DNA of 64,000 bases from Paenibacillus gyeongsangnamensis (GTDB taxonomy: Bacteria > Bacillota > Bacilli > Paenibacillales > NBRC-103111). Numbering within the stretch: the stretch's first letter is position 1; every line of letters begins with the position of its first letter. This document shows positions 17,257 through 25,778 of this stretch, one piece after another. The position numbers and the translations under genes are program-made. Under the pieces are notes generated by a model. The model was not told where the DNA came from and searched no databases. It saw nothing but the letters and a program-made list of their open reading frames with translations. The stretch covers positions 62,001-126,000 of the forward strand of contig NZ_JAQAGZ010000003.1 of the NCBI RefSeq assembly GCF_027533625.1. The letters run 5' to 3'.

Positions 17257-20143
17257 ATGTTAGGCTTAAAGGTAACCCATGTCAAATGCGAGTACCGCAC
17301 GGAGCTGTTAGGAACGGATGTTACAAAACCGCGGATCAGCTGGCGGCTCGAATCGCACCGGAGAGGCACGCTGCAGCAAGCTTACCGCATTCAGGTCGCC
17401 GTCCGGGTCCCGGACTTCGCCAGCCCGATCTGGGATACCGGCATCGTGGATTCCGAGGAGTCGCTATGACGGTCCGGCACTTGCTTCCCGTACACGCTAT
17501 TACTATCGTGTGAAGGCTTGGGATAACTTCGGACGGGAGTCCGAGTGGGCGGACGCCGGTTGGTGGGAAACCGGGCTGCTCCACTCCGGGGAGTGGAAGG
17601 CCCGGTGGATCACGCCGGATCCGGACGAAATCAACCCTTTGTCGGAGGCGGCGTTTCTTCTGAGGAAGCGCTTTGAGCTGAGGAATGGCATTGCATCCGC
17701 CCGGATCTATGCCACCGCCGCGGGGCTGTATGAGCTGTATTTAAACGGCGTCCGCGTCGGGATCGACTTGTTAAGCCCGGGCTGGACCAGCTACAAGAAC
17801 CGGCTGCAGTACCAGACCTATGACGTCACGGCCGCCCTTCAAGCGGGGCCAAATGCGCTGGGGATCATGCTGGCGGACGGCTGGTATAAAGGTACGATCG
17901 GGTTTACCGGCAACAGGCACCGTTACGGCGACCGGAGAGCCGCACTTCTTCAATTGCATGTCCACTACATAGACGGAACGGAAGAGCTGATCGGAACAGA
18001 TACCGATTGGCTGGCAGCCACGGGAGCCGTACGATATTCCGAGATTTATCACGGTGAAACCTATGACGCCCGGTTGGAAATCGAGTACTGGAGCGGAGCG
18101 GACCTGAACGAGGAGGGCTGGAGGAGCGTCCTGGCTTTGGATCTGCCCTTCGAGCCTTTAACCGCACAGGAGAATTGGCCTGTCAGGGTGACCGAGACGG
18201 TACGTCCGATCGCGGTTCTTGTAACTCCCGCAGGCGATACCGTGTTGGACTACGGGCAGAACATGGTCGGCCGCATCAGTCTCGTGCTGAACGGAGCTGC
18301 CGCCGGTACGCGCATTGTGCTTAAGCACGCCGAAGTGCTCGACAAGAACGGCAACATTTATTTCGGCAATCTGCGTTCGGCCAAGCAGACGGTGGAATAT
18401 ATCGCGAAGGGGCGGGAGACGGAGGTTTATGCGTCGCACTTCACCTTCCAGGGCTTCCGTTACGTCAAGGTCGAGGGCTATCCGGATCAAGACAAGGGAC
18501 TTGACCCGGATTGTTTTATCGGCGAAGTGATTCACTCGGACATGGAGAGCGCAGGGGGCTTCGAGTGTTCGCATCCGCTGGTGAACCAGCTGCAGAGCAA
18601 CATCCGTTGGGGACAGCGCGGCAATTTCGTCGATGTGCCGACCGACTGCCCTCAGCGCGATGAACGGCTCGGTTGGACGGGTGACGCTCAGGTGTTTATC
18701 CGTACCGCCTTGTTTAATTACCAGGGAGGTCCCTTTTTTACAAAATGGCTGCGAGACCTCAAGGCGGAGCAGCTGCCGGACGGCGGGGTGCCTTATGTGA
18801 TCCCCGATGTGGCGGACGGAGCCTCTTCAGCGGCCTGGGGAGATGCGGCGGTCATATGTCCGTGGACAGTATATCAATGCTACGGGGATAAGCGTCTGCT
18901 CGCCGAGCAATATGAGAGCATGAAAGCTTGGGTGGAGTACATCCGCGCCCAGGGCGACAACGAGCTCCTCTGGAACACCGGCTTTCATTTCGGCGATTGG
19001 CTCGGCCTGGATGCCAAGGAAGGAAGCTACATCGGGGCGACGCCTCGGGATCTGATCGCGACCGCCTTTTACGCCTATTCCACCCGGCTGCTGAGAGATG
19101 CCGCGGCCGTGCTTGGGAAAGCCGGGGACGAACGCGCCTACGGAGAGCTGCTGGATCAGATAAAGGGAGAATTTAACCGGGAATTCGTGACCCCGCTCGG
19201 ACGCCTTGCTTCGCCAACGCAAACCGCGCATGTGCTCGCCCTCATGTTCGATCTCGTCCCGGATGCCGTGCGGGGGCGCATAGCGGCCGAATTGAACCGG
19301 ATGATCATCGAGAACGAATACCATTTGACGACCGGTTTCGTCGGAACGCCCTATCTTTGCTTTGCGTTATCGAATAACGGTTATCACCAGACGGCCGTCC
19401 GCCTGCTTGTTCAAGAAAGCTATCCCGGTTGGCTGTACTCGGTTGCACAGGGGGCGACTACGATTTGGGAGCATTGGGACGGCATCAAGCCCGACGGTTC
19501 GTTCTGGAGCGACGACATGAACTCCTATAATCATTACGCGTACGGCACCATCGGCGATTGGATGTACAGAGTCATAGCGGGACTGGGCATGGAGGAGACG
19601 CGGCCCGGCTATAAGGAGATCCGGATCGATCCGTTCTTCGCCGGAGGCCACCTGACCTATGCCCGGGCGGTTCATCAATCGATGCACGGCACCATCGTAT
19701 CCGGCTGGAGGGTGGGAGGAGCGCGGGTTGAGGTCGAGACGGAGATTCCGGCGAATACGACGGCTGTGATCGTATTGCGCGGGGCGGCGGCAGAAGGCCT
19801 GCGCGAAGGGAACCAAGCTTTGGCGCTGGCGGAAGGCATTCAGTCGATCCGTGAGGAGAACGGGGCCGTCCTGCTCAAGGTCGGGTCAGGTTCGTACCGT
19901 TTTGTGTACGACAACCCGGCTCTGGTCCGCAGCGCTTTCAATGAAGATACGGTCATCATGGACCTGCTGGATCATGAAGAAGCGAGGAAGGTGCTGATCA
20001 AGCATGTTCCAAGCTTCGGCAACGAGCAGACGACGCAGTTCGTAAAGATGCTGACGCTCTCGAAGCTGACGGAAACGCCGTTCGCCAAGGTGACGGCCAG
20101 TCAAATCGAATCGATCGTAGAGGAACTCTCTTCGATCGGTTAG
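17257..20143 (+). pseudogene. GH78 alpha-L-rhamnosidase, single frameshift
   Basis: Start ATG at 17257 follows GGAGGTG. The frame runs 70 codons to a TGA at 17467, while homologous coding continues in another frame through 20143 (RYDGPALASRTRYYYRVKAWD onwards), so one base was gained or lost near 17455-17468. The rest is intact: N-terminal beta domains, the catalytic barrel with DCPQRDERLGWTGDAQ (general acid Glu) and TTIWEHWDGIKPDG (base Glu), the C-terminal beta domain and an extra ~70-residue helical tail. Without the frameshift it would be a normal ~960-residue cytoplasmic rhamnosidase. A sequencing error or very recent mutation is possible. Confidence 0.88.
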
Positions 20144-20203
20144 CGGAAGAAGCGGACTGCCCATCACTTCAGGCTTATGCGCCGGAAATGCATTCCAACT
20201 CCG

Positions 20204-20229
20204 AAGGACTCCAAGCGAGTCCTTTTTTT
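20204..20229 (+). terminator. intrinsic terminator after the rhamnosidase
   Basis: Eight-bp stem AAGGACTC / GAGTCCTT with loop CAAGC, followed by a T run. Confidence 0.88.
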
Positions 20230-20283
20230 GCTTTGAACAGTATTTGTAATGTAAATAATAAATTTGTATTAAAAATAAAATGG

Positions 20284-20312
20284 TTGACAATTTTCTGTTA
20301 TACTTTTAATAT
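20284..20312 (+). promoter_or_regulatory. strong sigma-A promoter of the esterase-DoxX operon
   Basis: TTGACA (20284-20289), a 17-base spacer and TAATAT (20307-20312) give a near-consensus promoter. Confidence 0.85.
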
Positions 20313-20332
20313 ATGCTATATAAAAATAAGTA

Positions 20333-20374
20333 AATAATCAATGATTATTCACTTGATTCGAATTTGAAAATCAA
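20333..20374. promoter_or_regulatory. two palindromes downstream of the esterase promoter (candidate operators)
   Basis: AATAATCA-A-TGATTATT (20333-20349) is a perfect 8-1-8 palindrome. TTGATT-N10-AATCAA (20353-20374), with TTCGAA-like centre, is imperfect and touches the AAAGGAGG site. Both lie just after the predicted transcription start. The gene pair resembles MhqR-controlled mhqD/mhqP genes, so a MarR-type quinone sensor is a candidate, but the match to the MhqR site is only partial. Confidence 0.5.
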
Positions 20375-20388
20375 AGGAGGTTATCAGC

Positions 20389-21066
20389 ATGCAAAATATC
20401 GGGGCTTACCCCTATGATGTCCGGTTGCCGGAGCCCATGGAACCGGATAAACGTTACCCGGCCGTATTCGTGCTTCACGGGAAAGGCTCGAACGAGCAGT
20501 CTATGCTCGATTTACTGGAGTCGGCCGGCGATGACTTTATCGTGATTGGGATCCGCGGCGATCTTCCTCTGGGGCCGGGCTTTCAATACTACGAGCTGAA
20601 AAGTCTCGGCCATCCGCTGCGGGACTCGTTCGACCGGGCGGTTCGGCAGCTTCAGGAATTTATACTGCAAGCCAGCGGTCTGTACCCGATCGATCCGGCA
20701 AGAAGATATCTGCTTGGCTTCAGCCAAGGCTCCATTCTGTCAATGACGCTGGCGCTGACGATGGGGGATCAGCTGAAAGGGATAGCCGCTCTAAACGGTT
20801 ATATTCCCGACTTTGTGAAGAACGAATATCCGCTGCGAAGCCTCCATGAGGTGTCGGTATTCGTATCGCACGGACAATTCGATTCGGTGTTTCCGATCCG
20901 GATCGGTCAAGAGACGGCCGCTTATCTTAAGGAGCGGACGCCTCATTTGACCTTTCACACGTATCCTTCGGATCACGGCATTACGAGTGCGAATCAACAG
21001 GACGTTATCCGCTGGCTATATCAAGATGCCGGAATAACGGACCATCAAGGAGGAGAACAACGTTGA
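20389..21066 (+). CDS. alpha/beta hydrolase, MhqD-like carboxylesterase/phospholipase
   Basis: A 225-residue serine hydrolase. The nucleophile elbow GFSQGS, oxyanion block VLHGKGSNE, Asp in SHGQFDSVFP and His in PSDHG form a full catalytic set. Length and motifs fit the YtpP/MhqD group of small esterases that respond to quinones in Bacillus. AAAGGAGG precedes the ATG. Its TGA overlaps the TTG of the DoxX gene, so the two are coupled. The physiological substrate is unknown. Confidence 0.85.
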   Translation: MQNIGAYPYDVRLPEPMEPDKRYPAVFVLHGKGSNEQSMLDLLESAGDDFIVIGIRGDLPLGPGFQYYELKSLGHPLRDSFDRAVRQLQEFILQASGLYPIDPARRYLLGFSQGSILSMTLALTMGDQLKGIAALNGYIPDFVKNEYPLRSLHEVSVFVSHGQFDSVFPIRIGQETAAYLKERTPHLTFHTYPSDHGITSANQQDVIRWLYQDAGITDHQGGEQR

Positions 21067-21467
21067 GAAATCAAGCTGGCTTATTCATCGTCCGGGTCGT
21101 ACTGGGCATTACGTTTTTGGTTCACGGAATCATTAAATTTCAGGCAATAAACGATATTGCGGGTTGGTTCCAAAGTATCGGACTGCCGACGTTCATGGTC
21201 TACGGGGTAACGGCCGTTGAAATTTTGGGAGGCATCGGATTAATTCTGGGCTTCGGTACAAGAGTGATCTCCGTCATCATCGCCGCTATGATGCTGGGAG
21301 CGATCGTAAAGGTGAAGCTGGCCGTAGGCTTCACAGGCAACGGGCAAATGGCAGGCTGGGAGCTGGATCTGGCGCTGCTCGCCATGGCGCTTCAGCTGGC
21401 TGTGAGCGGCAGCTACACGCTTTCGCTGGACGGCGTTCTTAAGAAGAATGACAGCCTGTCCGCTTAA
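21063..21467 (+). CDS. DoxX family membrane protein (MhqP-like)
   Basis: A 134-residue protein with four predicted membrane helices. The N-terminus GLFIVRVVLGITFLVHGIIK and the block GIGLILGFGTRVISVIIAAMM are typical DoxX. Members pair with thiol/quinone detoxification genes, as here with the esterase. The TTG start overlaps the previous stop and follows AAGGAGGAG. Predicted site: cytoplasmic membrane. Confidence 0.87.
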   Translation: MRNQAGLFIVRVVLGITFLVHGIIKFQAINDIAGWFQSIGLPTFMVYGVTAVEILGGIGLILGFGTRVISVIIAAMMLGAIVKVKLAVGFTGNGQMAGWELDLALLAMALQLAVSGSYTLSLDGVLKKNDSLSA

Positions 21468-21507
21468 GGATCGGCGGAAGGAACAATGAACGAGCAGGCG
21501 TACGCGA

Positions 21508-21532
21508 GCGCTCCCTTACAGGGGGCGTTTTT
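21508..21532 (+). terminator. intrinsic terminator of the esterase-DoxX operon
   Basis: GCGCTCCC and GGGGGCG form a stem around TTACA, followed by TTTTT. Confidence 0.8.
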
Positions 21533-21626
21533 CCTTTTGGGGAATAGGGGGTACTAGATCAATATAGTACTATCCGGGACCCCGGTTCGGCTCTACAATA
21601 GGAAGTACCATGATGCCGTTACAAGG

Positions 21627-21887
21627 ATGATGCGGATGGAGCTGAAGGAACGCTTAACCCTTATGAAAGCTTACGAAACGGACTGCTACAGTTATTGCCA
21701 TTACCTATTGCAGCGCGAGGATGCCGCCTTGGAAGCGGCGAAGCAGGCTTTGTGCAGACTGATAAGAAGCGACGGCTTCTTCGAAGCCGATCCGCATGCC
21801 CGGCGGAACATACTGCGTAAGGAATCCATCGCGGCTTCGCTTCAGGTGAGGAAGAAGATGGCAAATGGTTTAACCGCTATCGGATAG
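21627..21887 (+). CDS. short sigma-70-like protein (region 2 fragment)
   Basis: An 86-residue, helical, charged protein. The order Tyr-Cys-Tyr, YCHYLLQREDAALEAAKQAL and the acidic/aromatic region recall the region 2 core of ECF sigma factors. The -10-binding residues and all of region 4 are absent. Several ATGs lie close together (21627, 21630, 21636), and ACAAGG favours the later ones. It may be a decayed sigma factor or a small stand-alone protein; the assignment is weak. Confidence 0.4.
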   Translation: MMRMELKERLTLMKAYETDCYSYCHYLLQREDAALEAAKQALCRLIRSDGFFEADPHARRNILRKESIAASLQVRKKMANGLTAIG

Positions 21888-22148
21888 CAAGAGAGCGTAA
21901 TGAACAGGATAGCCCCCAACATCCGCCGGTCGCTCATTGGCCGGCCGTTCGCGTCGTATAGGACCTTTGAGGAATTAAAAAGAGACATTGACTCTATTCT
22001 ACTTTTACAATTACGAGCGTTTACAGGCTAAATTGAACGGCCTCAGTCCAATGGAATTTAGGACTAAGGCCGCTTAGCTTACTTTTATTTTATTGTACTG
22101 TCTACTTGACGGGGAGCAGTTCAGATTCAAATTCCGGACGGTTTTTCT
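21888..22148. other. intergenic stretch with one strong hairpin
   Basis: No gene was recognised. CGGCCTCAGTCC (22039-22050) and GGACTAAGGCCG (22062-22073) form a 12-position stem with one mismatch. It could end transcription of the SagB operon from the minus side or of the short gene from the plus side, but no long T-tract touches the stem. Confidence 0.5.
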
Positions 22149-22232
22149 TAGTTGATAAAACAAAAGGCTTCGCATCCGTCCCGTACCCGTGAAAGCACGG
22201 CTTGGCAAGGCAAGGACGGCCCGCAAAGCACG
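22149..22232 (+). repeat. diverged relative of the ~105-bp repeat, copy 3
   Basis: Starts CTTAGTTGATAA after GGTTTTTC and keeps GGCTTCGCATC and CAAGGACGGC. The middle is replaced by CCCGTGAAAGCACGG and GCACGTTACCCGTGC elements. It ends at the stop codon of the SagB-type gene. Family membership is probable, not certain. Confidence 0.55.
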
Positions 22233-23810
22233 TTACCCGTGCAGGCCTCCCTCCAGCCTTAACCGCTGGCGGTAAGGTCCTACCGGAATTTGGATCAGGC
22301 AGGTTTTCCCTTCGGGCGCCAGACGATAAATGTCGTCGCACAGAAGCGAATCGTAGCCGAGAAGAGGGCGTGCTCCGAGGCCAAGGGCTGCAGCGGCCAG
22401 CAAAATATGCTGTACGAGAATACCGGCCTGCATTTGCTGGATGCGGTATCCCCGATATCCGAATGCAGGGATGAGATGATCCGTATCCCCGATGATATGC
22501 AGGCAAAGCGGAATCTGAAGCATGCTTATATTGTGCGACGTCGAGGCTTGCTGCAGCCGGCGGCGCTGGTCTCCGGGGCGAATCAGGGAAAGCGAGTGCG
22601 ACGAAGGATTATAACGGTAAGCACCGTCCGCAAGGTCATGAACGCCGTGAACGCAAACATACAATGAAACGGGGGACCTGCCGGTCGTTTGATTCACATC
22701 GTTGCGATGAGCCATTGAGGCACCGGCTTGCTGTAATAGGAAGGCTAGCTGAGATAAGGTGACCTGACCCAGTATAAATTCATGCTCCGGGGAATGGCGC
22801 AGCCGGCAGGCGGCTGCGAGATCGTAAGAGCTACGATCAGCCCGGGGCAAAAAGACGGACGGGCCTAGGCGCTCATTGGGCTGCGGGCCGGCTTCTCCTG
22901 CCTGAGGGACTGGCGGAAGCGTATCCAGCATGGACGCTTCGTTGATCCTTGTCAGCATCGGATGCGGCGTGATGCTGCCGGAGCGGATGAATCGCTCGTG
23001 CCGCAGCATAGGCAAGCTCCCGCATAATTCAAAGCTTGTCGCCCTATTCCTTGAAGCGGATCGGAAGGAGGGGAAGCGAGAGGGAGCAGCCGACAGCGGA
23101 ACGACGGCATATACGCTCTCTTCCCCGTCATGTAGACCGAGGAAATGATTGATCGCACGGTCCAAAAACAGATAGACCGGCTTCGCATCGAAGCCGAAGC
23201 GATCCGCCGCCACCAGCAGCTGGCCGAGAACCGCCCCGGCATCCAGGCCTTGCAGACGGTAAGAAAAATTATAATATTTAAAGAAATTTTTCCAGAACAT
23301 GGTCGAAACGAATGCGGCGCCGAAGCAGCCCGGTCCTTCGCAGACATATCCCGTCGCCTGTTCCAAATAAGAATCGAAGCGGCCCGGCCGCAGCAATACA
23401 AGCCGGTGGTGCGCCGCATCATAATGGTATAGGCCCGCGGGCAGATCGTCCAGCTTCAAGTACACGTACAGCTCGCTTGGATATAATCCGCCTCCGGAGG
23501 GGGCGAACCGCCGGAGCTGCTGTACTGAACCTGTGAACGGTTCCGCCGCGTTCCAGGTGAAGACGGAATGGCTTACTCGGGTCAGTCCGTACACATACCA
23601 TAGGAAATGACCGATACGGCGGAGGTCCGGATAGACCGTCGCTCCCCGTCCTTCCAGCGTCAACGGAACCTCCGGACACAGAGGGAACGACGGCAAGTGG
23701 CGATAGAGCTTGTAGGTCAGCGGCGCGTTCTGCCAATCCGGCTCCCACTCCACGGGCTTGGTTTTGTCCGTATCGAAATGCAATTCGTAAAGAAACGCAT
23801 CCAGGCTCAT
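22233..23810 (-). CDS. two-domain SagB-type FMN dehydrogenase (TOMM azoline oxidase, B protein)
   Basis: A 525-residue protein made of two nitroreductase-like SagB domains. The first (about 60-245) holds APSGGGLYPSELYVY, AGLYHYD and the NFFKYYNFSYRLQGLDAGAV block. The second (about 290-515) holds YVCVHGVHDLADGAYRYN and GYRIQQMQAGILVQHILLAA. In this family FMN oxidises thiazolines/oxazolines made by the YcaO enzyme to thiazoles/oxazoles. The ARY-type first half keeps SGGGLYPSE, whereas the second half lacks it, so one half may be structural. GGGGGAG precedes the ATG. It is last in the precursor-F-D-B order. Confidence 0.9.
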   Translation of the reverse strand: MSLDAFLYELHFDTDKTKPVEWEPDWQNAPLTYKLYRHLPSFPLCPEVPLTLEGRGATVYPDLRRIGHFLWYVYGLTRVSHSVFTWNAAEPFTGSVQQLRRFAPSGGGLYPSELYVYLKLDDLPAGLYHYDAAHHRLVLLRPGRFDSYLEQATGYVCEGPGCFGAAFVSTMFWKNFFKYYNFSYRLQGLDAGAVLGQLLVAADRFGFDAKPVYLFLDRAINHFLGLHDGEESVYAVVPLSAAPSRFPSFRSASRNRATSFELCGSLPMLRHERFIRSGSITPHPMLTRINEASMLDTLPPVPQAGEAGPQPNERLGPSVFLPRADRSSYDLAAACRLRHSPEHEFILGQVTLSQLAFLLQQAGASMAHRNDVNQTTGRSPVSLYVCVHGVHDLADGAYRYNPSSHSLSLIRPGDQRRRLQQASTSHNISMLQIPLCLHIIGDTDHLIPAFGYRGYRIQQMQAGILVQHILLAAAALGLGARPLLGYDSLLCDDIYRLAPEGKTCLIQIPVGPYRQRLRLEGGLHG

Positions 23811-23831
23811 CCTAACTCCCCCGATCTTCGC

Positions 23832-25778
23832 TTATGGGAACGGATGTGGATAAGGATTAAGCTGCTGCGGCGTAAGCGGCTGTCTCGCATATCCAAGCTC
23901 CCACGGCACATGCAGTACCCGGTCCAGGCCCGTCAGCCGTGTCAGGTGATGGCCGAACGTCATCGGCAGCATGCCCGGAATGAGCACCTTCACGCAATGC
24001 AGTCCGTTTCTGCGAAGCTCAGGCCCGGTTTGATCCACGACGATGACATCCATATTCAGCTTTCGGAAGGCTTCGAGCATTTCCTTTAAATCCTCCGCTA
24101 AATCGAGCCTCTCCTCCGCTGACCTGTATTGTTGGTTAAAAGCATGGCAAGGACGGCCGGCTTCGGTAAGAAACTTCAGCCTGTGTTCCGCTTCCGGCAA
24201 GGCATACAGCATGGAATGATCCTCCATCTGCCGAACCAGGGAAGAATCGTGCAGCATCCTGACATACTGCTCCCGGTTCTTCTCGAACTTCTCGCTATAC
24301 GTGAGCAGAAGGCTGGCAACTTCTTGAACGGCCCCCGTCGCTGCCCGCACCGGGTCCGGGTGGGCACCCGCCGCGCAAATCAGATGAACTCCGGCCGGCT
24401 TCTTGTTCCTGGCCAGCGCCCAAACGCTGGGGATGCCGTGCTCCATCGTCGAGTTAAACAGCATCACCTCATATCCCGCCACCGCCTCGATGCGGTCGAC
24501 CATAAGAGCCAGCTCCGGGTCGCTTGAGGAATACGGGTCAAGCCGGGGAAGGGGCAGCCTTGCATACCATGTCATAAGGAAGGAATCGCGCTCCACGACT
24601 TCCATCATCCCGTAAAAAATCGCTTCCTCCAAGGTGCCGCCCAAGGCGCACCCGTTGGACGTTTCAAAGACAAAGTCGTTACCGCGGCCTGTGCTGTAAT
24701 AGGCAAGCCGCTCAGGAACAAGAATGGGGCGCTCTTCGAGGAACGAGTAGCCCCAAACCCAGTTGATCGGCTTCTCCGGGTAAAAGGTAATAAATGGAAA
24801 ATCGGGCTGTTCGTATTGTTCTTTCGTGTGAAGCCCGACCTTGGCGGGGTCAAGTGCCTGGTCTCCCAAATTGGCGTAGCTCTCGTGAACGACAGTTCTC
24901 TTGCCGCGGGGCGTGAGTCCGCAGTGGCGCTCCAAGCCTTCCAAAATTCCGGTATATTCGCTATGGGCATAAGAGTGCGACCTGCCGCCGCAGGCCTCGT
25001 CTCTTCCCGGCAGCGGGAGATTGACGGCCGTATCCGCAAACGGGGAGACGAGGTCCTGCATGGTGCCGTTCAACAAACCCATCCGGTAATCCAGGTAGTC
25101 TTTTCTCAGCACCTTCTTCAATTCATCCATGGACCGGCAGCGATAGGTTCCGGGTGCAAGCTTTGGACTGGCGCTCAGCTTGATGGACGCGGCGGTCCGG
25201 GAGTCGTCGGGCAGATCTCCGCAAACCGGACACGACGGATCGGGTAAAAATGAGTGGATCGAGCTCCTCAGCGTTTTTAAGCTAACATACTGCACCCGGC
25301 CGTCCAGGCGGGAGTTCCCGCCGGAGAGCACGCTCCGTACCTCCGCAGCGAGCAGATAGGCCATCTGCAGCAATCCGGAGGGCGAGGCCCAAGCGTCTCG
25401 GTCCGTTCCTCCCTGCGATGCCAACCGCTGCTGAAGCCCCCATGTCTCTCTCCGCGAGCCGTCGGCCATCAGGCGGCGGCTGTCCGCACACCGGGAGCAG
25501 CCGGGTACGCCGGGGCGGACAAGAGGACCGATCATCCCTTCCCCGAAGGAGATGAAAGCGCCAAGCCAAGGTATTCCGGCCTTCGCGAGCCATTCTTCGG
25601 CCATGTGCGCCGCGTTTGGATTCCAGCCGTCCTGAAGGACCAGAGCCAGCCCGGCGGCACCCGGCGCTCCCGAGCCGAAACTGCGGCGTCGAACAATAGG
25701 GTATTCCGGTGCCAGTTCTTTGCACACCATCTCCGCCAACCGGCCTTCGCCAAAGACCGTTACGACTTCCGCACTCAT
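23832..25778 (-). CDS. hcaD: TOMM cyclodehydratase, fused C-like and YcaO domains (D protein, copy A)
   Basis: A 648-residue enzyme. The N-terminal ~230 residues are the cyclodehydratase docking domain with two zinc CxxC pairs (GCSRCADSRR and CPVCGDLP). The C-terminal ~400 residues are YcaO with ATP/Mg signatures GRSHSYAHSEYTGILEGLER and GTLEEAIFYGMMEVVERDSF. The protein ends NPYPHPFP, the PxPxP tail of azoline-forming YcaO enzymes. It cyclises Cys/Ser/Thr to azolines using ATP. It overlaps the F gene by ATGA, and GGAAGGAGGGGG precedes the ATG. It matches HcaD of heterocycloanthracin clusters and is paralogous to the plus-strand copy at 30.1 kb. Confidence 0.93.
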   Translation of the reverse strand: MSAEVVTVFGEGRLAEMVCKELAPEYPIVRRRSFGSGAPGAAGLALVLQDGWNPNAAHMAEEWLAKAGIPWLGAFISFGEGMIGPLVRPGVPGCSRCADSRRLMADGSRRETWGLQQRLASQGGTDRDAWASPSGLLQMAYLLAAEVRSVLSGGNSRLDGRVQYVSLKTLRSSIHSFLPDPSCPVCGDLPDDSRTAASIKLSASPKLAPGTYRCRSMDELKKVLRKDYLDYRMGLLNGTMQDLVSPFADTAVNLPLPGRDEACGGRSHSYAHSEYTGILEGLERHCGLTPRGKRTVVHESYANLGDQALDPAKVGLHTKEQYEQPDFPFITFYPEKPINWVWGYSFLEERPILVPERLAYYSTGRGNDFVFETSNGCALGGTLEEAIFYGMMEVVERDSFLMTWYARLPLPRLDPYSSSDPELALMVDRIEAVAGYEVMLFNSTMEHGIPSVWALARNKKPAGVHLICAAGAHPDPVRAATGAVQEVASLLLTYSEKFEKNREQYVRMLHDSSLVRQMEDHSMLYALPEAEHRLKFLTEAGRPCHAFNQQYRSAEERLDLAEDLKEMLEAFRKLNMDVIVVDQTGPELRRNGLHCVKVLIPGMLPMTFGHHLTRLTGLDRVLHVPWELGYARQPLTPQQLNPYPHPFP

